64,000 nucleotides of DNA, from positions 62,001-126,000 of the forward strand of contig JAEMGR010000009.1 of the NCBI GenBank assembly GCA_016458225.1, written 5' to 3'. The notes beneath the pieces are model-generated. The model had not been told where the DNA came from and did not search any database. It saw nothing but the letters and a program-made list of their open reading frames with translations. This DNA comes from Myxococcaceae bacterium JPH2 (GTDB lineage Bacteria; Myxococcota; Myxococcia; Myxococcales; Myxococcaceae). Of the stretch, positions 7,995 through 15,963 are shown in pieces (positions within the stretch are counted from its first letter, which is position 1; each line of letters begins with the position of its first letter). A program made the translations under genes and the position numbers.

Positions 7995-9179
7995 ATGGAA
8001 CCATTCACGGGAAGCCTGTCGAGCTACCGGCTGCAGATGGTGATGCCACCGCTGTTCACGGCCGAGAAGCTGGAGGGGACGCTCCGGGTCGAGCGAGGGG
8101 CCGTCCGCCGCCAGTTCTTCATCAAGGACGGCTTCCTGGTGGGCGAGAGTTCGACGGATCCACGCGAGCACCTGGCGCAGGTGCTGGTCCACCTGCGAAT
8201 CCTGGATGCGCCGCGCGCGGCGGCGGCGTTCGAGGCAGCCGAGAGCGCGGGCATGCCCTACGGCACGTTCCTGGTGCAGCGCTGCTTCGTGGAGCTGCCT
8301 CGGCTGCTGGAGGCCATGGAGCACAAGGCCCGCGAGGCCCTCTTCGACTGCTACGACTGGGAGTCGGGCGAGGTGGAGTTCACGCCAGGGCTCCCGCTGT
8401 CGGCGCGAGCCATCGGGCTGCGCCTGCCGCTGGCCACGCTGCACCGGGACGCCGTCTCACGCCTGCGCGAGTGGGGCGTGTTCCGGGAGATCTTCCCCCG
8501 GCTGGACGTGACGTTCCGCGTGTTCCGCGAGTTCGCCGTCGAGACGTTCTCCGAGGAGGAGGACGTGCTGTTGGATCTGGCCGCGGGAGGCGCGACGCTG
8601 GGCGAGCTGCTGGCCAGCGCCCGCGAGGCCCCGCTGTTCGCGGCACGCTGGGTCCTGCACTTGTACCGGCGAGGCGCGCTGGCGCCACAGCGTCCCAAGG
8701 GGCCGCGCGTGGGTGAGTCCGCCGAGTTCGCCGAGCTGCTTGGACTGGTGCGCGCGTTCCTGTCGTCGGGGAAGTTCGACCACGCCGTGGCGCTCGCCGC
8801 GCAGATCCTGGAGCGCGGGCCGGTGCCCGAGGCCCATGCCCTGTATCGCGAGGCGGAGATCCGACTGACGCTGGCCTTGAGCGACGAGCTGTTCGCCTTG
8901 GACGGGCGTCTGGTGTTCGAGCCCATCCCTCGCCCGACCCCGTCCGAGCTGACGGCGGATGATCTGTATCTCTACTCCAAGCTGCGAGGCAGCCGGAGCA
9001 TCCGGCAAGCGCTGCGCACCGCCGCGATGGGCGAGTTGGCGGCATCGCGCTCGGTGCATCGACTCATGGCCTGCGGGCTCATCCACGTCGCACCGCTCTC
9101 CGGTGAGGCCAGCCGAGGCGCCCCGCGGCGCACGACGACCGAGCCCTTTGGAATCCCGTTGGCGAAGTCGGGAACATAA
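7995..9179 (+). CDS. DUF4388 domain protein
   Basis: Residues 1-110 match the DUF4388 pattern (start MEPFTGSLSSYRLQMVMPPL, then a GTLRVERG turn followed by KDGFLVGESS), a domain frequent in myxobacteria and often tied to regulatory or gliding-related proteins. The remaining 280 residues are alpha-helical and include a stretch around residues 250-290 that resembles TPR-like helices (FDHAVALAAQILERGPVPEAHALY). No signal peptide or membrane span is present, so it is cytoplasmic. An AAGGAG lies 8 nt before the ATG. It stands alone, divergent from trpS and convergent with the xerD-like gene, and ends before a bidirectional terminator. Its precise role is unknown. Confidence 0.85.
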   Translation: MEPFTGSLSSYRLQMVMPPLFTAEKLEGTLRVERGAVRRQFFIKDGFLVGESSTDPREHLAQVLVHLRILDAPRAAAAFEAAESAGMPYGTFLVQRCFVELPRLLEAMEHKAREALFDCYDWESGEVEFTPGLPLSARAIGLRLPLATLHRDAVSRLREWGVFREIFPRLDVTFRVFREFAVETFSEEEDVLLDLAAGGATLGELLASAREAPLFAARWVLHLYRRGALAPQRPKGPRVGESAEFAELLGLVRAFLSSGKFDHAVALAAQILERGPVPEAHALYREAEIRLTLALSDELFALDGRLVFEPIPRPTPSELTADDLYLYSKLRGSRSIRQALRTAAMGELAASRSVHRLMACGLIHVAPLSGEASRGAPRRTTTEPFGIPLAKSGT

Positions 9180-9249
9180 AGACAGACAACAAAGACAGAC
9201 ATCACCATCCGCCCCTGCCAACAAACACAATCACAGACAAAAGACAGGC

Positions 9250-9264
9250 CGACCCGACGGGTCG
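9250..9264. terminator. bidirectional intrinsic terminator
   Basis: The hairpin CGACCC-GAC-GGGTCG has 6-bp arms. On the minus strand it is followed by a stretch containing TCTTTTGTC and on the plus strand by AATTTATTTAT, so it can end both the xerD-like and the DUF4388 transcripts. The three repeats would then lie in the xerD 3' untranslated region. Confidence 0.65.
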
Positions 9265-9344
9265 CGCGAATTTATTTATCTGTGACTGATGTTTGACATT
9301 GATTGTGCCGTGGGCCGCCCCGCTCAAGATCGTCGAAGAAATCA

Positions 9345-9582
9345 CTGAACATCCAGCCATGTAGGCATGGCACCTCCTGCACGTTCCAGATTTCGGGCCC
9401 ATGGGCGAGAGTTCCTGCCGGCGGGCAACCTCACCTCGCGGAGAAATGCCTGAACATCCGACCATGTAGGCATGAGCATTCCAATCAGCGGCAAGAGGGC
9501 GAGTCGACGACGCGCAGGGCGCGCTCAAACACCGACCTGCCTCCTCACGCGACCTCACTGAACATCCAGCCATGTAGGCGTG
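9345..9582 (-). repeat. three 25-bp direct repeats downstream of xerD
   Basis: Copies lie at 9345-9369, 9450-9474 and 9558-9582. They read ctgaacatcc, then agccatgtagg or gaccatgtagg, then catg or cgtg. Copies 1 and 3 differ at one base; copy 2 differs by a swapped dinucleotide. Copy-to-copy spacing is 105 and 108 bp, both multiples of three. The intervening 80-83 bp are unrelated, so this is not a simple tandem repeat. Confidence 0.9.
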
Positions 9583-9603
9583 ACTGTTCCGACGCGGTCC
9601 GAC

Positions 9604-10539
9604 TCAGCTCCCTGCCCTGCTGCGCTTGCGCGGCGGCTTCGGCGTGAAGGCATCGCTGCGCGGGTGGAACTCGTCGTACACGCTGCGCAACCGAGCGCTG
9701 TTCACGTGGGTGTAGATCTGCGTGGTCGCAAGGTCCGCGTGGCCGAGCATCTGCTGCACAGCCCGGAGGTCCGCTCCGCGCTCCACGAGGTGGGTGGCGA
9801 ACGAGTGGCGCAGCTTGTGCGGTGACAGGGGCTTCCGGATGCCCACCTTGAGCGCGTAGCGCTTCAACAGCTTCCAGAACCCCTGTCGCGTGAAGCCGCT
9901 GCCACGAGGCGTGACGAACAGCGCGTCCGCGACCCGCTTTCCCAGCAGCGCCGGGCGCGACGCGGCCAGGTACTCCTGGACCTTCTCGATGGCCACGCGG
10001 CCCAGGGGCACGATGCGCTCCTTGGAGCCCTTGCCCTTGGCCACCAGATAGCCCGCGGTGAGCTGGACCGCATTGAGCTCCAGGCCACACAGCTCGCTCA
10101 CGCGCAGCCCGGTGGCGTAGAGGACCTCGATCATCGCCTTGTCCCGCAGCCCGGTCGCCGTCCGCTCGTCGGGGGCGGACAGGAGCAGCTCCACCTCCTC
10201 CACGGTGAGGAAGGACGGCAGCTTCCGAGGCGAGCGCGGCGTGTCCACGTCCTCGGTCGGGTCCTTCTCGGCCAGCCGCTCGGCGACGAGGAAGCGATGG
10301 AAGACGCGCAGCGCGGCCAGATGGCGCGCCTGACTCCTGCGGCCCAGCCCCCGTCGGCCCAGCGTCACCAGGTGCGCGAGGACATCCTCCTGCGTGGCGC
10401 GAGTCGCGTCGGCGACGCCGCGCGAGCGCAGGTCCTCGAAGTAGACCGTGAGGTCCGCCGCGTAGGCGTCCACCGTCTTCCCCGACAGGCCCCGCTCCGC
10501 GCGGATGAAGGCGATGAACGCATCGAGCAGCCCTTCCAT
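9604..10539 (-). CDS. xerD: XerC/XerD-type tyrosine recombinase
   Basis: This protein is predicted to resolve chromosome dimers at dif by site-specific recombination, with a partner of the same family. Residues 1-90 form the SAM-like core-binding domain; residues about 105-290 form the catalytic domain. All catalytic residues are visible: Arg146 (ATGLRVSEL), Lys170 (GKGSKERIVPL), His241 and Arg244 (HKLRHSFATHL), His267 (LGHADL) and the Tyr276 nucleophile (IYTHV). The length of 311 residues is typical of chromosomal Xer proteins and shorter than most phage integrases. The choice of XerD over XerC is by general likeness only. Three 25-bp repeats lie directly after its stop codon. Confidence 0.9.
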   Translation of the reverse strand: MEGLLDAFIAFIRAERGLSGKTVDAYAADLTVYFEDLRSRGVADATRATQEDVLAHLVTLGRRGLGRRSQARHLAALRVFHRFLVAERLAEKDPTEDVDTPRSPRKLPSFLTVEEVELLLSAPDERTATGLRDKAMIEVLYATGLRVSELCGLELNAVQLTAGYLVAKGKGSKERIVPLGRVAIEKVQEYLAASRPALLGKRVADALFVTPRGSGFTRQGFWKLLKRYALKVGIRKPLSPHKLRHSFATHLVERGADLRAVQQMLGHADLATTQIYTHVNSARLRSVYDEFHPRSDAFTPKPPRKRSRAGS

Positions 10540-10611
10540 GCCGCGCAGGCTACCGGAGGCGGCGGTCAGGGCAACCCGTCAGTTTCGGCCCTCGAAAGGG
10601 CCTCGCGAGGC

Positions 10612-11589
10612 TCAGCGAGGCTCGGCGGGACTCGCGGCGTGGGCGCGCTCCAGCGCCTCCACCACCCAGGGCCACCCCACCAGGATGTTGCCAGGAGAGC
10701 GCAGGCAGGCGTCCGCCACGGCCAGCACCTCCTCCGGACGCGACCGCACGGCCAGCGCCAGGTGCCGGCCCAGGAACGGGTGCGGCAGGTAGCTGAGGTT
10801 GTGGTGGCGCACCGGCGCCCATTGCAGCGTGGGACGCCCGGTCCACCGCTCGACGGCGTACGCCAGAGCCTGCGCCAGGACCTCCAGCGCATACAGTGGG
10901 AGCCGGAAGGCGCAGGTCAGGAATGTCACCAACGCGCTCGCGGCCACCGCGCCCGCGAACGACACCGACGAAGCCCCGCTCCACACGAGCATCGGCACCA
11001 GGCTCGTGGCGATGGCCGCCACCTGGACGCGGCGCACGGACGGCCCGCGCCCCGTCATCAGCCCGCCGATGCTGCCCGACGCGAGCCCCGAGACGACCCC
11101 CAGGCACACGCCCACGGCCACCCCAGCGGCCCCACCCAGCTCCGGCCCGAACGCGCCACCCGCCTTGGCGTGGAGCCCGATCAACATGGACAGGCTCGCG
11201 AGCGAGCCGAGCAGCACGCCCGACGCCAGCCCCGACACCAGGGCGATCAACAACCCCACCGTGGAGCAGAACACCGCCGAGGCGATCCACCCGCCCGCCA
11301 GCGGAACCCCCGCCGCGCGCAGCATCAGCCCCGAGAAGGCCGTCATGCCCGGCGACATCACCACGAGCAGCAACAAGAGCCGGCGGACATAGGCACCCGC
11401 GGCGCGGCCTCCCTCGGACTGCTCACGCCAGAGCTGGCCGATGCGACCTCCGGGAACTCGGATTCCAGCGGACCTCAGCCGGTAATGCAGATCCACCGGG
11501 CGCAACAACAACAGCACCAGCAAGGCAAACGCACCGGGCACCCGCTCTGGCACGTCGGCTTGCCGTGACTGACTTCCCCCCTGATCCAA
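10612..11589 (-). CDS. polytopic membrane protein of unknown function
   Basis: This 325-residue protein has about six hydrophobic segments between residues 20 and 225, with Gly/Ala/Ser-rich helices such as AVFCSTVGLLIALVSGLASG and GVAVGVCLGVVSGLASGSIG that look like glycine-zipper packing. The C-terminal 100 residues are soluble, with a conserved-looking HHNLSYLPHPFLGRHLALA. The start is a TTG at 11589 preceded by GGGGGGA; an internal GTG 12 codons later is the main alternative. It sits between the Sua5-like and the xerD-like genes on the same strand. No family was recognised. Confidence 0.65.
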   Translation of the reverse strand: MDQGGSQSRQADVPERVPGAFALLVLLLLRPVDLHYRLRSAGIRVPGGRIGQLWREQSEGGRAAGAYVRRLLLLLVVMSPGMTAFSGLMLRAAGVPLAGGWIASAVFCSTVGLLIALVSGLASGVLLGSLASLSMLIGLHAKAGGAFGPELGGAAGVAVGVCLGVVSGLASGSIGGLMTGRGPSVRRVQVAAIATSLVPMLVWSGASSVSFAGAVAASALVTFLTCAFRLPLYALEVLAQALAYAVERWTGRPTLQWAPVRHHNLSYLPHPFLGRHLALAVRSRPEEVLAVADACLRSPGNILVGWPWVVEALERAHAASPAEPR

Positions 11590-11612
11590 GCATCCCCCCC
11601 TAAGGTTTGGGT

Positions 11613-12224
11613 TCAGGACTCCAGACTACCCTTGCCTTGCCGGAGGATTTCAAGTGCATCGCCCATGAGTGAAATCACCGTGGACGGCTCGTTCAATGTC
11701 ACGCCACCGTCCAGGATGAGATCGAGCCCATGGCCAAGGGATGTCTTGATGTCACGCGCGACCGTGAGGGGCTCACCCTCCGTGTTGGTGGCGGACGTCG
11801 TGACGAGCGGGCGCCCCAAGGCCTTGGCCAGCTCGCGCGGCAGAGTGAGATCCGGCACACGGATGCCCACCTGCTTCTGCTTCGTCATCATGATTTCTGG
11901 CACCAACCGTGTGGCTTCCAGCACGAACGTGAAGGCTCCCGGTGTGAGTCCTTTCATCGTCCGGTACGCGAAGTTGCTCACATGGGCATAGCGCGCCACG
12001 TCCGAGAGATCCGGACACAGAATGGACAAGGGTTTCTTCTTGTCGCGCCCCTTGAGTTGGTAAAGCCGCTCGATGCCCTTCTTCGAGGTCAAATCACACC
12101 CCAGGGCGTAATACGTGTCGGTGGGATAGGCGAGCAGTCCGCCCTTCTCCAACACTTCCACGGCCCGGGCCACATGGCGTGGCGAGGGATGCTTCAGGTC
12201 CACCTCGAGGATGGGTGCGGACAT
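11613..12224 (-). CDS. Sua5/YciO/YrdC-family protein
   Basis: This 203-residue protein has the YrdC fold that makes threonylcarbamoyl-AMP for the t6A modification of ANN-decoding tRNAs in Sua5/TsaC proteins. The nucleotide and substrate motifs are present: LLAYPTDTYYALGCD, KGRDKKKPLSIL, GIRVPD and PLVTTSATNTEGEP. The KPL and short C-terminus fit the YciO branch, whose exact activity is less certain than that of TsaC. The ATG at 12224 is preferred because conserved sequence begins there; its nearest GGAGG lies 12 nt upstream. It follows the antiporter genes after a 46-nt gap. Confidence 0.87.
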   Translation of the reverse strand: MSAPILEVDLKHPSPRHVARAVEVLEKGGLLAYPTDTYYALGCDLTSKKGIERLYQLKGRDKKKPLSILCPDLSDVARYAHVSNFAYRTMKGLTPGAFTFVLEATRLVPEIMMTKQKQVGIRVPDLTLPRELAKALGRPLVTTSATNTEGEPLTVARDIKTSLGHGLDLILDGGVTLNEPSTVISLMGDALEILRQGKGSLES

Positions 12225-12270
12225 GGCGTGACAGGGCCTCCGAGCGTCGATGACGCGGCGCCCTGAAAGC

Positions 12271-13569
12271 CTATGCGCTTTCCGTTCCCTCGTCCGCGCG
12301 GATCTCTCCACTGGCGGACAGCGCACGACGCGTGAGCACCGGGCCCACCAGCTCGTGTGCGGTAATCATCGCGACGATGAGCACCTCGACCTGGGGACCG
12401 AACGACGGGAACGTCTTGGTCACCAGTGCCGCCAGGCCAAACGTCACGCCCGCCTGGGAAATGAGGCCCATCCACAGGTAGCGCTTGAGGCGCGCGTCAT
12501 CCGCGGGCGCGAAGCGGCGACACGCCAGCCAGATGGCCAGCGCGCGCAAGCCCACGAGCAACACGGCCGCCGGCCCCACTGTCACCAGCGAGTCCAGCTT
12601 CAGCCCCGCGCCCGCCGCGGCGAAGAACAGCGCGAACACCGGCAGGCCCGCGCGCTGGATGGCCTGATGGATGCGCGCGCCCTCGCGCTCGTCCAGGTTG
12701 GCGATGATCGCCCCGGCCGCCAGCGAGATGAGCAGCGGAGACAGGTGCAGCCGCGCGCCCCCTTCCGCGGACGCGAACGAGAGGCCCACCAGGAACAGCG
12801 GCAGCTCGCGGTTGACGCCACGCATGTACAACAGCATCGCGATGGCGAGCAGCGCGCCCACGCCCACCGAGCCGAACAGCTCCCAGCCCACGCCGCCCAG
12901 GAGCGCGCCGAGGTCCAACCCACCGCCAAAGCTGGCCCGCGTCAGTCCCGCCGCCAGCGCGAAGGCCACCATGACGAACAGGTCGCCGATGATGACGAGC
13001 GCCATGAGGAACTCGGTGAAGGAGCCGCGCGCGGAGGTCTCCTGGACGATGGCGATGGTGACCGTGGGCGAGAACGACACGACCACCGTGGCCACCAACG
13101 CGCTGACCGCCATGGCCTGCGGCATCGTCATGGGCGTGAGGAAAGGCAGCACGGGCTTGAGGGCCACCATCGTCGCGAAGCAGACGCAGAACGTGATGCC
13201 GCACACCGTGGCGCAGAGGATGGCCACGCGCGCGCCCACGCGCCGCAGCAATCCCATGTGCAGCTCGGTGCCTGCCACCAGCGCGATGAGGCTCACCGCC
13301 AGCCCCTTCACCAGCTCCAAGCCCTTCACGCCCGCGCCCGGGATGAACCCCAGCGCATACGGCCCCACGGCTACGCCCACCAGCAGGTAGCCCGTGAGGC
13401 GCGGCAGGCCGAGCCCCTTGGCCACCTTGCCCGCGAACAGGCCGCACAGGAGCAGCGCCCCCGCGGCGAGCAGCACCGGCGTCCCCGCGTCGGCGCGCAG
13501 CCCCCGCGCCTGCGTGATTCCCGCGAGCAGCACCATCAACAGGCCCAGCCGGAAGACGGACCCCGTCAT
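12271..13569 (-). CDS. cation/proton antiporter, CPA2-like (second of a pair)
   Basis: This 432-residue inner-membrane protein has about 12 hydrophobic segments and the Na+/H+ exchanger fold. Typical phrases are RLTGYLLVGVAVGPYALGF near the N-terminus, the ALVATVVVSFSPTVTIAIVQE segment in place of the usual Asp-Asp core, and GLPVFALFFAAAGAGLKLD. It would exchange Na+ or K+ for protons. Its ATG overlaps the stop of the preceding antiporter gene as ATGA, so the two are translationally coupled. No TrkA-N regulatory domain is attached. The ion specificity cannot be told from the sequence. Confidence 0.85.
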   Translation of the reverse strand: MTGSVFRLGLLMVLLAGITQARGLRADAGTPVLLAAGALLLCGLFAGKVAKGLGLPRLTGYLLVGVAVGPYALGFIPGAGVKGLELVKGLAVSLIALVAGTELHMGLLRRVGARVAILCATVCGITFCVCFATMVALKPVLPFLTPMTMPQAMAVSALVATVVVSFSPTVTIAIVQETSARGSFTEFLMALVIIGDLFVMVAFALAAGLTRASFGGGLDLGALLGGVGWELFGSVGVGALLAIAMLLYMRGVNRELPLFLVGLSFASAEGGARLHLSPLLISLAAGAIIANLDEREGARIHQAIQRAGLPVFALFFAAAGAGLKLDSLVTVGPAAVLLVGLRALAIWLACRRFAPADDARLKRYLWMGLISQAGVTFGLAALVTKTFPSFGPQVEVLIVAMITAHELVGPVLTRRALSASGEIRADEGTESA

Positions 13570-14798
13570 GCCGCCACCCCTTCCCCACCCGCGCCCGGAG
13601 ACGCGGGAGCGCCCTTCACCGCGCGAGGCGGCGCCACCTGCCGGAAGGCGCGATGCGCGAGCATCTCGTTGACCACCGCGCCCACCGCCACCACGTCGAA
13701 GACGCGTTGGGACAGCGTTCCAGGGACCAGCAAGGAGAAGTCAGCGACGAGGCACAGCGCCAAACCGCCCTGAGAGATGAGCGCGTTGCCCAGCTTCGGC
13801 GGCAGATCCAACAGCCCCACCGTAAGGCGCTGCGCCAGCTTGCCGCCCAGCATCTTCCCCATGAACCGCAGCACCACGAACGCGGGCAGGAGCGCCCAGG
13901 CCTGCCAGTCCCGTGCGTGCAGCTGACACCCGACCAGGAACACCAACACCAGATACGAGGGCCGCTCCACCCGCCCCAGCGCGCGAGACACGCGGTCCAC
14001 CGCGCGGCCCCCTACCAGCGCGAGCGTGGCGCCACACGCCACCCCCGCCAGCAGCGGCGATACGCGCAGGTACGCCGCCGCGCCGCCCACCAGCGCCACC
14101 ATGCCCAGCGTCACCGTGGTCAGCTCAGCCGGGTCCTTCAGCGAGTACGTGAGGAACGCCAGCAGCGCGCCGCACAGCACGCCGAGGAGCAACGCCAGCC
14201 CCACCAGCGCCACGCCCTCCGGCACGCTAGAGGCCGCGCCCAGCACCAACGCCAGCGCCAGCACGCCCAGGCCCACGGCATCGTCCATCATCGTGAGCAG
14301 CGCCACGCCCAGGCCGCGCGCGCGCTCCAGGCGCCCGCTGCGGTGGCCCAGCACCGCGAAGTGCCCGGAGGAGAGGCTCGCCGCCGCGCCGAGCAGCGCC
14401 GCCGCGCCCACCGCCGCCTGCGACGGGAAGTCCATCCACAGCAGCAGCGGCACCGACAGCGGCACCGCCACGAAGAAGAAGGCCGTGCCCGCATGCGCGA
14501 GCGCCGCCGCGTACACGGGCCGAGGCAACAGCCGCAGCACGCGGGGCTCCAGGTTGAGACCGAGGATGACCCCCGCGGTGCCCAGTCCCAGCGCCACCAG
14601 CGGGCGCAAGGACTCGAGGTTCACCGGCGTGAGGACCGCTACGCCAGACGGCCCCAGGAGCGTGCCGAAGACGAGGAACAGCAGTCCGCTGGCGGCGAGC
14701 TGCGCGAGCGCAGGGTGGCGCCCGGGATCAAGCAGCGCGCGGCTCGAAGCGAGCAGCGACAGCGCCGCGATGGCGAGGAAGACGAGCAGCGCTTGCAC
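13566..14798 (-). CDS. cation/proton antiporter, CPA2-like (first of a pair)
   Basis: This 410-residue polytopic protein is a second, diverged exchanger with about 12 membrane segments. Recognisable parts are LLFLVFGTLLGPSGVAVLTP, the core segment LGVALLTMMDDAVGLGVLALAL, whose adjacent Asp-Asp pair is the expected ion-binding site, and GNALISQGGLALCLVADF. It lies between the PII-like gene and its partner antiporter, overlapping the latter by 4 nt. In this pair only the present gene has the Asp-Asp pair, which suggests division of labour or a heteromer; that is inference. Confidence 0.84.
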   Translation of the reverse strand: MQALLVFLAIAALSLLASSRALLDPGRHPALAQLAASGLLFLVFGTLLGPSGVAVLTPVNLESLRPLVALGLGTAGVILGLNLEPRVLRLLPRPVYAAALAHAGTAFFFVAVPLSVPLLLWMDFPSQAAVGAAALLGAAASLSSGHFAVLGHRSGRLERARGLGVALLTMMDDAVGLGVLALALVLGAASSVPEGVALVGLALLLGVLCGALLAFLTYSLKDPAELTTVTLGMVALVGGAAAYLRVSPLLAGVACGATLALVGGRAVDRVSRALGRVERPSYLVLVFLVGCQLHARDWQAWALLPAFVVLRFMGKMLGGKLAQRLTVGLLDLPPKLGNALISQGGLALCLVADFSLLVPGTLSQRVFDVVAVGAVVNEMLAHRAFRQVAPPRAVKGAPASPGAGGEGVAA

Positions 14799-14829
14799 GC
14801 AACGTGCTTACAACGGACCGCCACGTCCG

Positions 14830-15168
14830 TCACGAACGACGGTGGGTGGGTGCCGCGAGTACCGGCAGGGCAACCAGCCGGCCCATGGGGGGATCGTCCG
14901 CATCCATCTCCAACTGGACGCGTTGGATCATCCGCTCCATCTCCTCCTGCGGCAACGCGGGCACCACGCTCACCAGCAGCACCCGGTCCTCATCCGCGCC
15001 GAGCGCCAGGCTGCGCAGCCCCGCGAAGATGGGCACCTCCGCGGACAGCGCCGCCGCGGCACTGCGAGCACGCACCACCAGCGGCTCCGGGATACCGAAC
15101 TCCCGGAGCCGACGGATGGCCCGTTCAGTCGTCTCCACTGCCTCGAGGAACGTGATGACCAGGTACAC
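14830..15168 (-). CDS. small PII-like (ferredoxin-fold) protein
   Basis: This 112-residue soluble protein has the beta-alpha-beta-beta-alpha-beta order of PII-like proteins: MYLVITFLEA (strand), TTERAIRRLREFGIP (helix), PLVVRARS (strand), DRVLLVSVVP (strand), EEMERMIQRVQLEMD (helix), GRLVALPVL (strand). The classical PII T-loop is not evident. The start is a GTG with AGAGGA 6 nt upstream. It precedes the paired antiporters by 31 nt on the same strand, so it probably regulates them, perhaps by sensing a nucleotide. The fold assignment is a pattern judgement, not a database match. Confidence 0.7.
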   Translation of the reverse strand: MYLVITFLEAVETTERAIRRLREFGIPEPLVVRARSAAAALSAEVPIFAGLRSLALGADEDRVLLVSVVPALPQEEMERMIQRVQLEMDADDPPMGRLVALPVLAAPTHRRS

Positions 15169-15209
15169 GCGGTCCTCTTACCGCAAAGTCCGCGCGCCGT
15201 GTCGCCCCG

Positions 15210-15656
15210 TCACTCGTTGCCGCTGGGGCCAGTCGACTCCGGAGGAGCCGCTGGGGTCGCGCTTTCCTGCGACGCGGGCGCCGCCGCGCCTTCCTGTGCG
15301 GCCATCGCGGCGCGAGCCGCGCGCTTGCCCTCTTCGATGAGCTTCTTCACCTTCTGCCCACCCTTGCGGCCAATCTCCTCGTAGAAGTTCGGCCCTCGCG
15401 TCGCCTTCACGCGATCGCCGCCCTTCTTGCCGATCTCCTCGTAGAACTTCGCGCCGCGCTCGGCCTTCACGGTCTCGCCGCCCTTGCGGCCGATCTCCTC
15501 GTAGAAGGAGCGACCGCGCTCGGCCTTCACCGTCGCGCCGCCCTTGCGGCCGATGGTCTCGTAGAACTCACGACCTCGTTCGTTGCGGACCGTCTCGCCA
15601 CCCTTTCGGCCCGCTTCGGCCACCGTCATGCTGCCCTTGTTGTCCTTGTCCGACAT
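15210..15656 (-). CDS. KGG-repeat stress protein (GsiB-like hydrophilin)
   Basis: This 148-residue, highly charged protein contains five imperfect 20-residue repeats of the form (F/Y)YEEIGRKGGETVKAERG at residues about 14-105, the KGG motif (PF10685) found in Bacillus GsiB. These glycine-rich hydrophilic proteins are linked to desiccation and general stress protection. A basic helix (VKKLIEEGKRAARAAMAA) and an Ala/Pro-rich acidic tail follow. The ATG at 15656 has AGGAG 7 nt upstream. An in-frame extension upstream to 16025 has no similarity. Its divergent neighbour is the DedA-like gene; downstream on its own strand are the PII-like and antiporter genes. Confidence 0.9.
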   Translation of the reverse strand: MSDKDNKGSMTVAEAGRKGGETVRNERGREFYETIGRKGGATVKAERGRSFYEEIGRKGGETVKAERGAKFYEEIGKKGGDRVKATRGPNFYEEIGRKGGQKVKKLIEEGKRAARAAMAAQEGAAAPASQESATPAAPPESTGPSGNE

Positions 15657-15963
15657 GTCGCCATCTCCTCTCGTTGCTGCCGTCCCCGGCCTCGCCTCGG
15701 CGCCCCTTGCCTGAAACCTTGGGACGGAAGCGCCCCGATGCAAGCAAGCTCCGTACACCGCCAGCCGTTCACGCCGGCCCCGCCACTCCGAAATCCCAAT
15801 GATTCCGGCGGGTTTCCCACGCGAACCGAGCATCCGTGCCAGCCGGAGGCCCGTCCGCCAGGACGCTGCATTGTCGAGAACACGCCCCACCGCATTGCCG
15901 ATTCCCCAACCCACCCTCAGGTTGTCTCCACACTGCGGGGGGCGCGTGGGGAGGCTCTGCGTG
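15657..15963. other. 307-bp divergent gap, KGG gene / DedA-like gene
   Basis: Both flanking genes have good ribosome-binding sites at the ends of this gap. No convincing -35/-10 pair was seen. A minus-strand TGGCACGGATG resembles the -24 half of a sigma-54 promoter but its -12 GC is missing. Confidence 0.5.

Larger units (their letters stand above)
9180..9603. other. 424-bp convergent gap with terminator and three repeats
   Basis: The gap between the DUF4388 gene and the xerD-like gene is AT-richer than its surroundings at 9180-9300, with short direct repeats built on AGACAGAC, a hairpin at 9250-9264 and three 25-bp repeats at 9345-9582. Minus-strand frames through the repeats stay open for over 100 codons, but nothing supports translation. 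Confidence 0.7.

Noticed and set aside
9361-9380. A sigma-54 promoter in the repeat region (TGGCACCTCCTGCA)
   Set aside because: The distance between GG and GC is 8 bp instead of 10 bp.
9202-9573. A 123-residue minus-strand ORF covering the three repeats
   Set aside because: It reads HAYMxGCS in each repeat but otherwise has poor codon usage, no ribosome-binding site and crosses the terminator at 9250-9264.
9345-9582. A CRISPR array
   Set aside because: Only three 25-bp copies, spacers of 80-83 bp and no cas genes. Spacing and number do not fit.
9345-9603. A dif site next to the xerD-like gene
   Set aside because: The repeats lack the two 11-bp arms and 6-bp centre of dif; Xer genes are usually not next to dif.
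12250-13773. Long plus-strand frame opposite the antiporter genes (507 codons)
   Set aside because: High-GC antisense frame of the antiporters, composed of Arg/His/Gln/Ala; no domain.
15820-15845. A sigma-54 promoter in the KGG/DedA gap
   Set aside because: TGGCACGGATG fits the -24 half, but the -12 GC is not at the right place.
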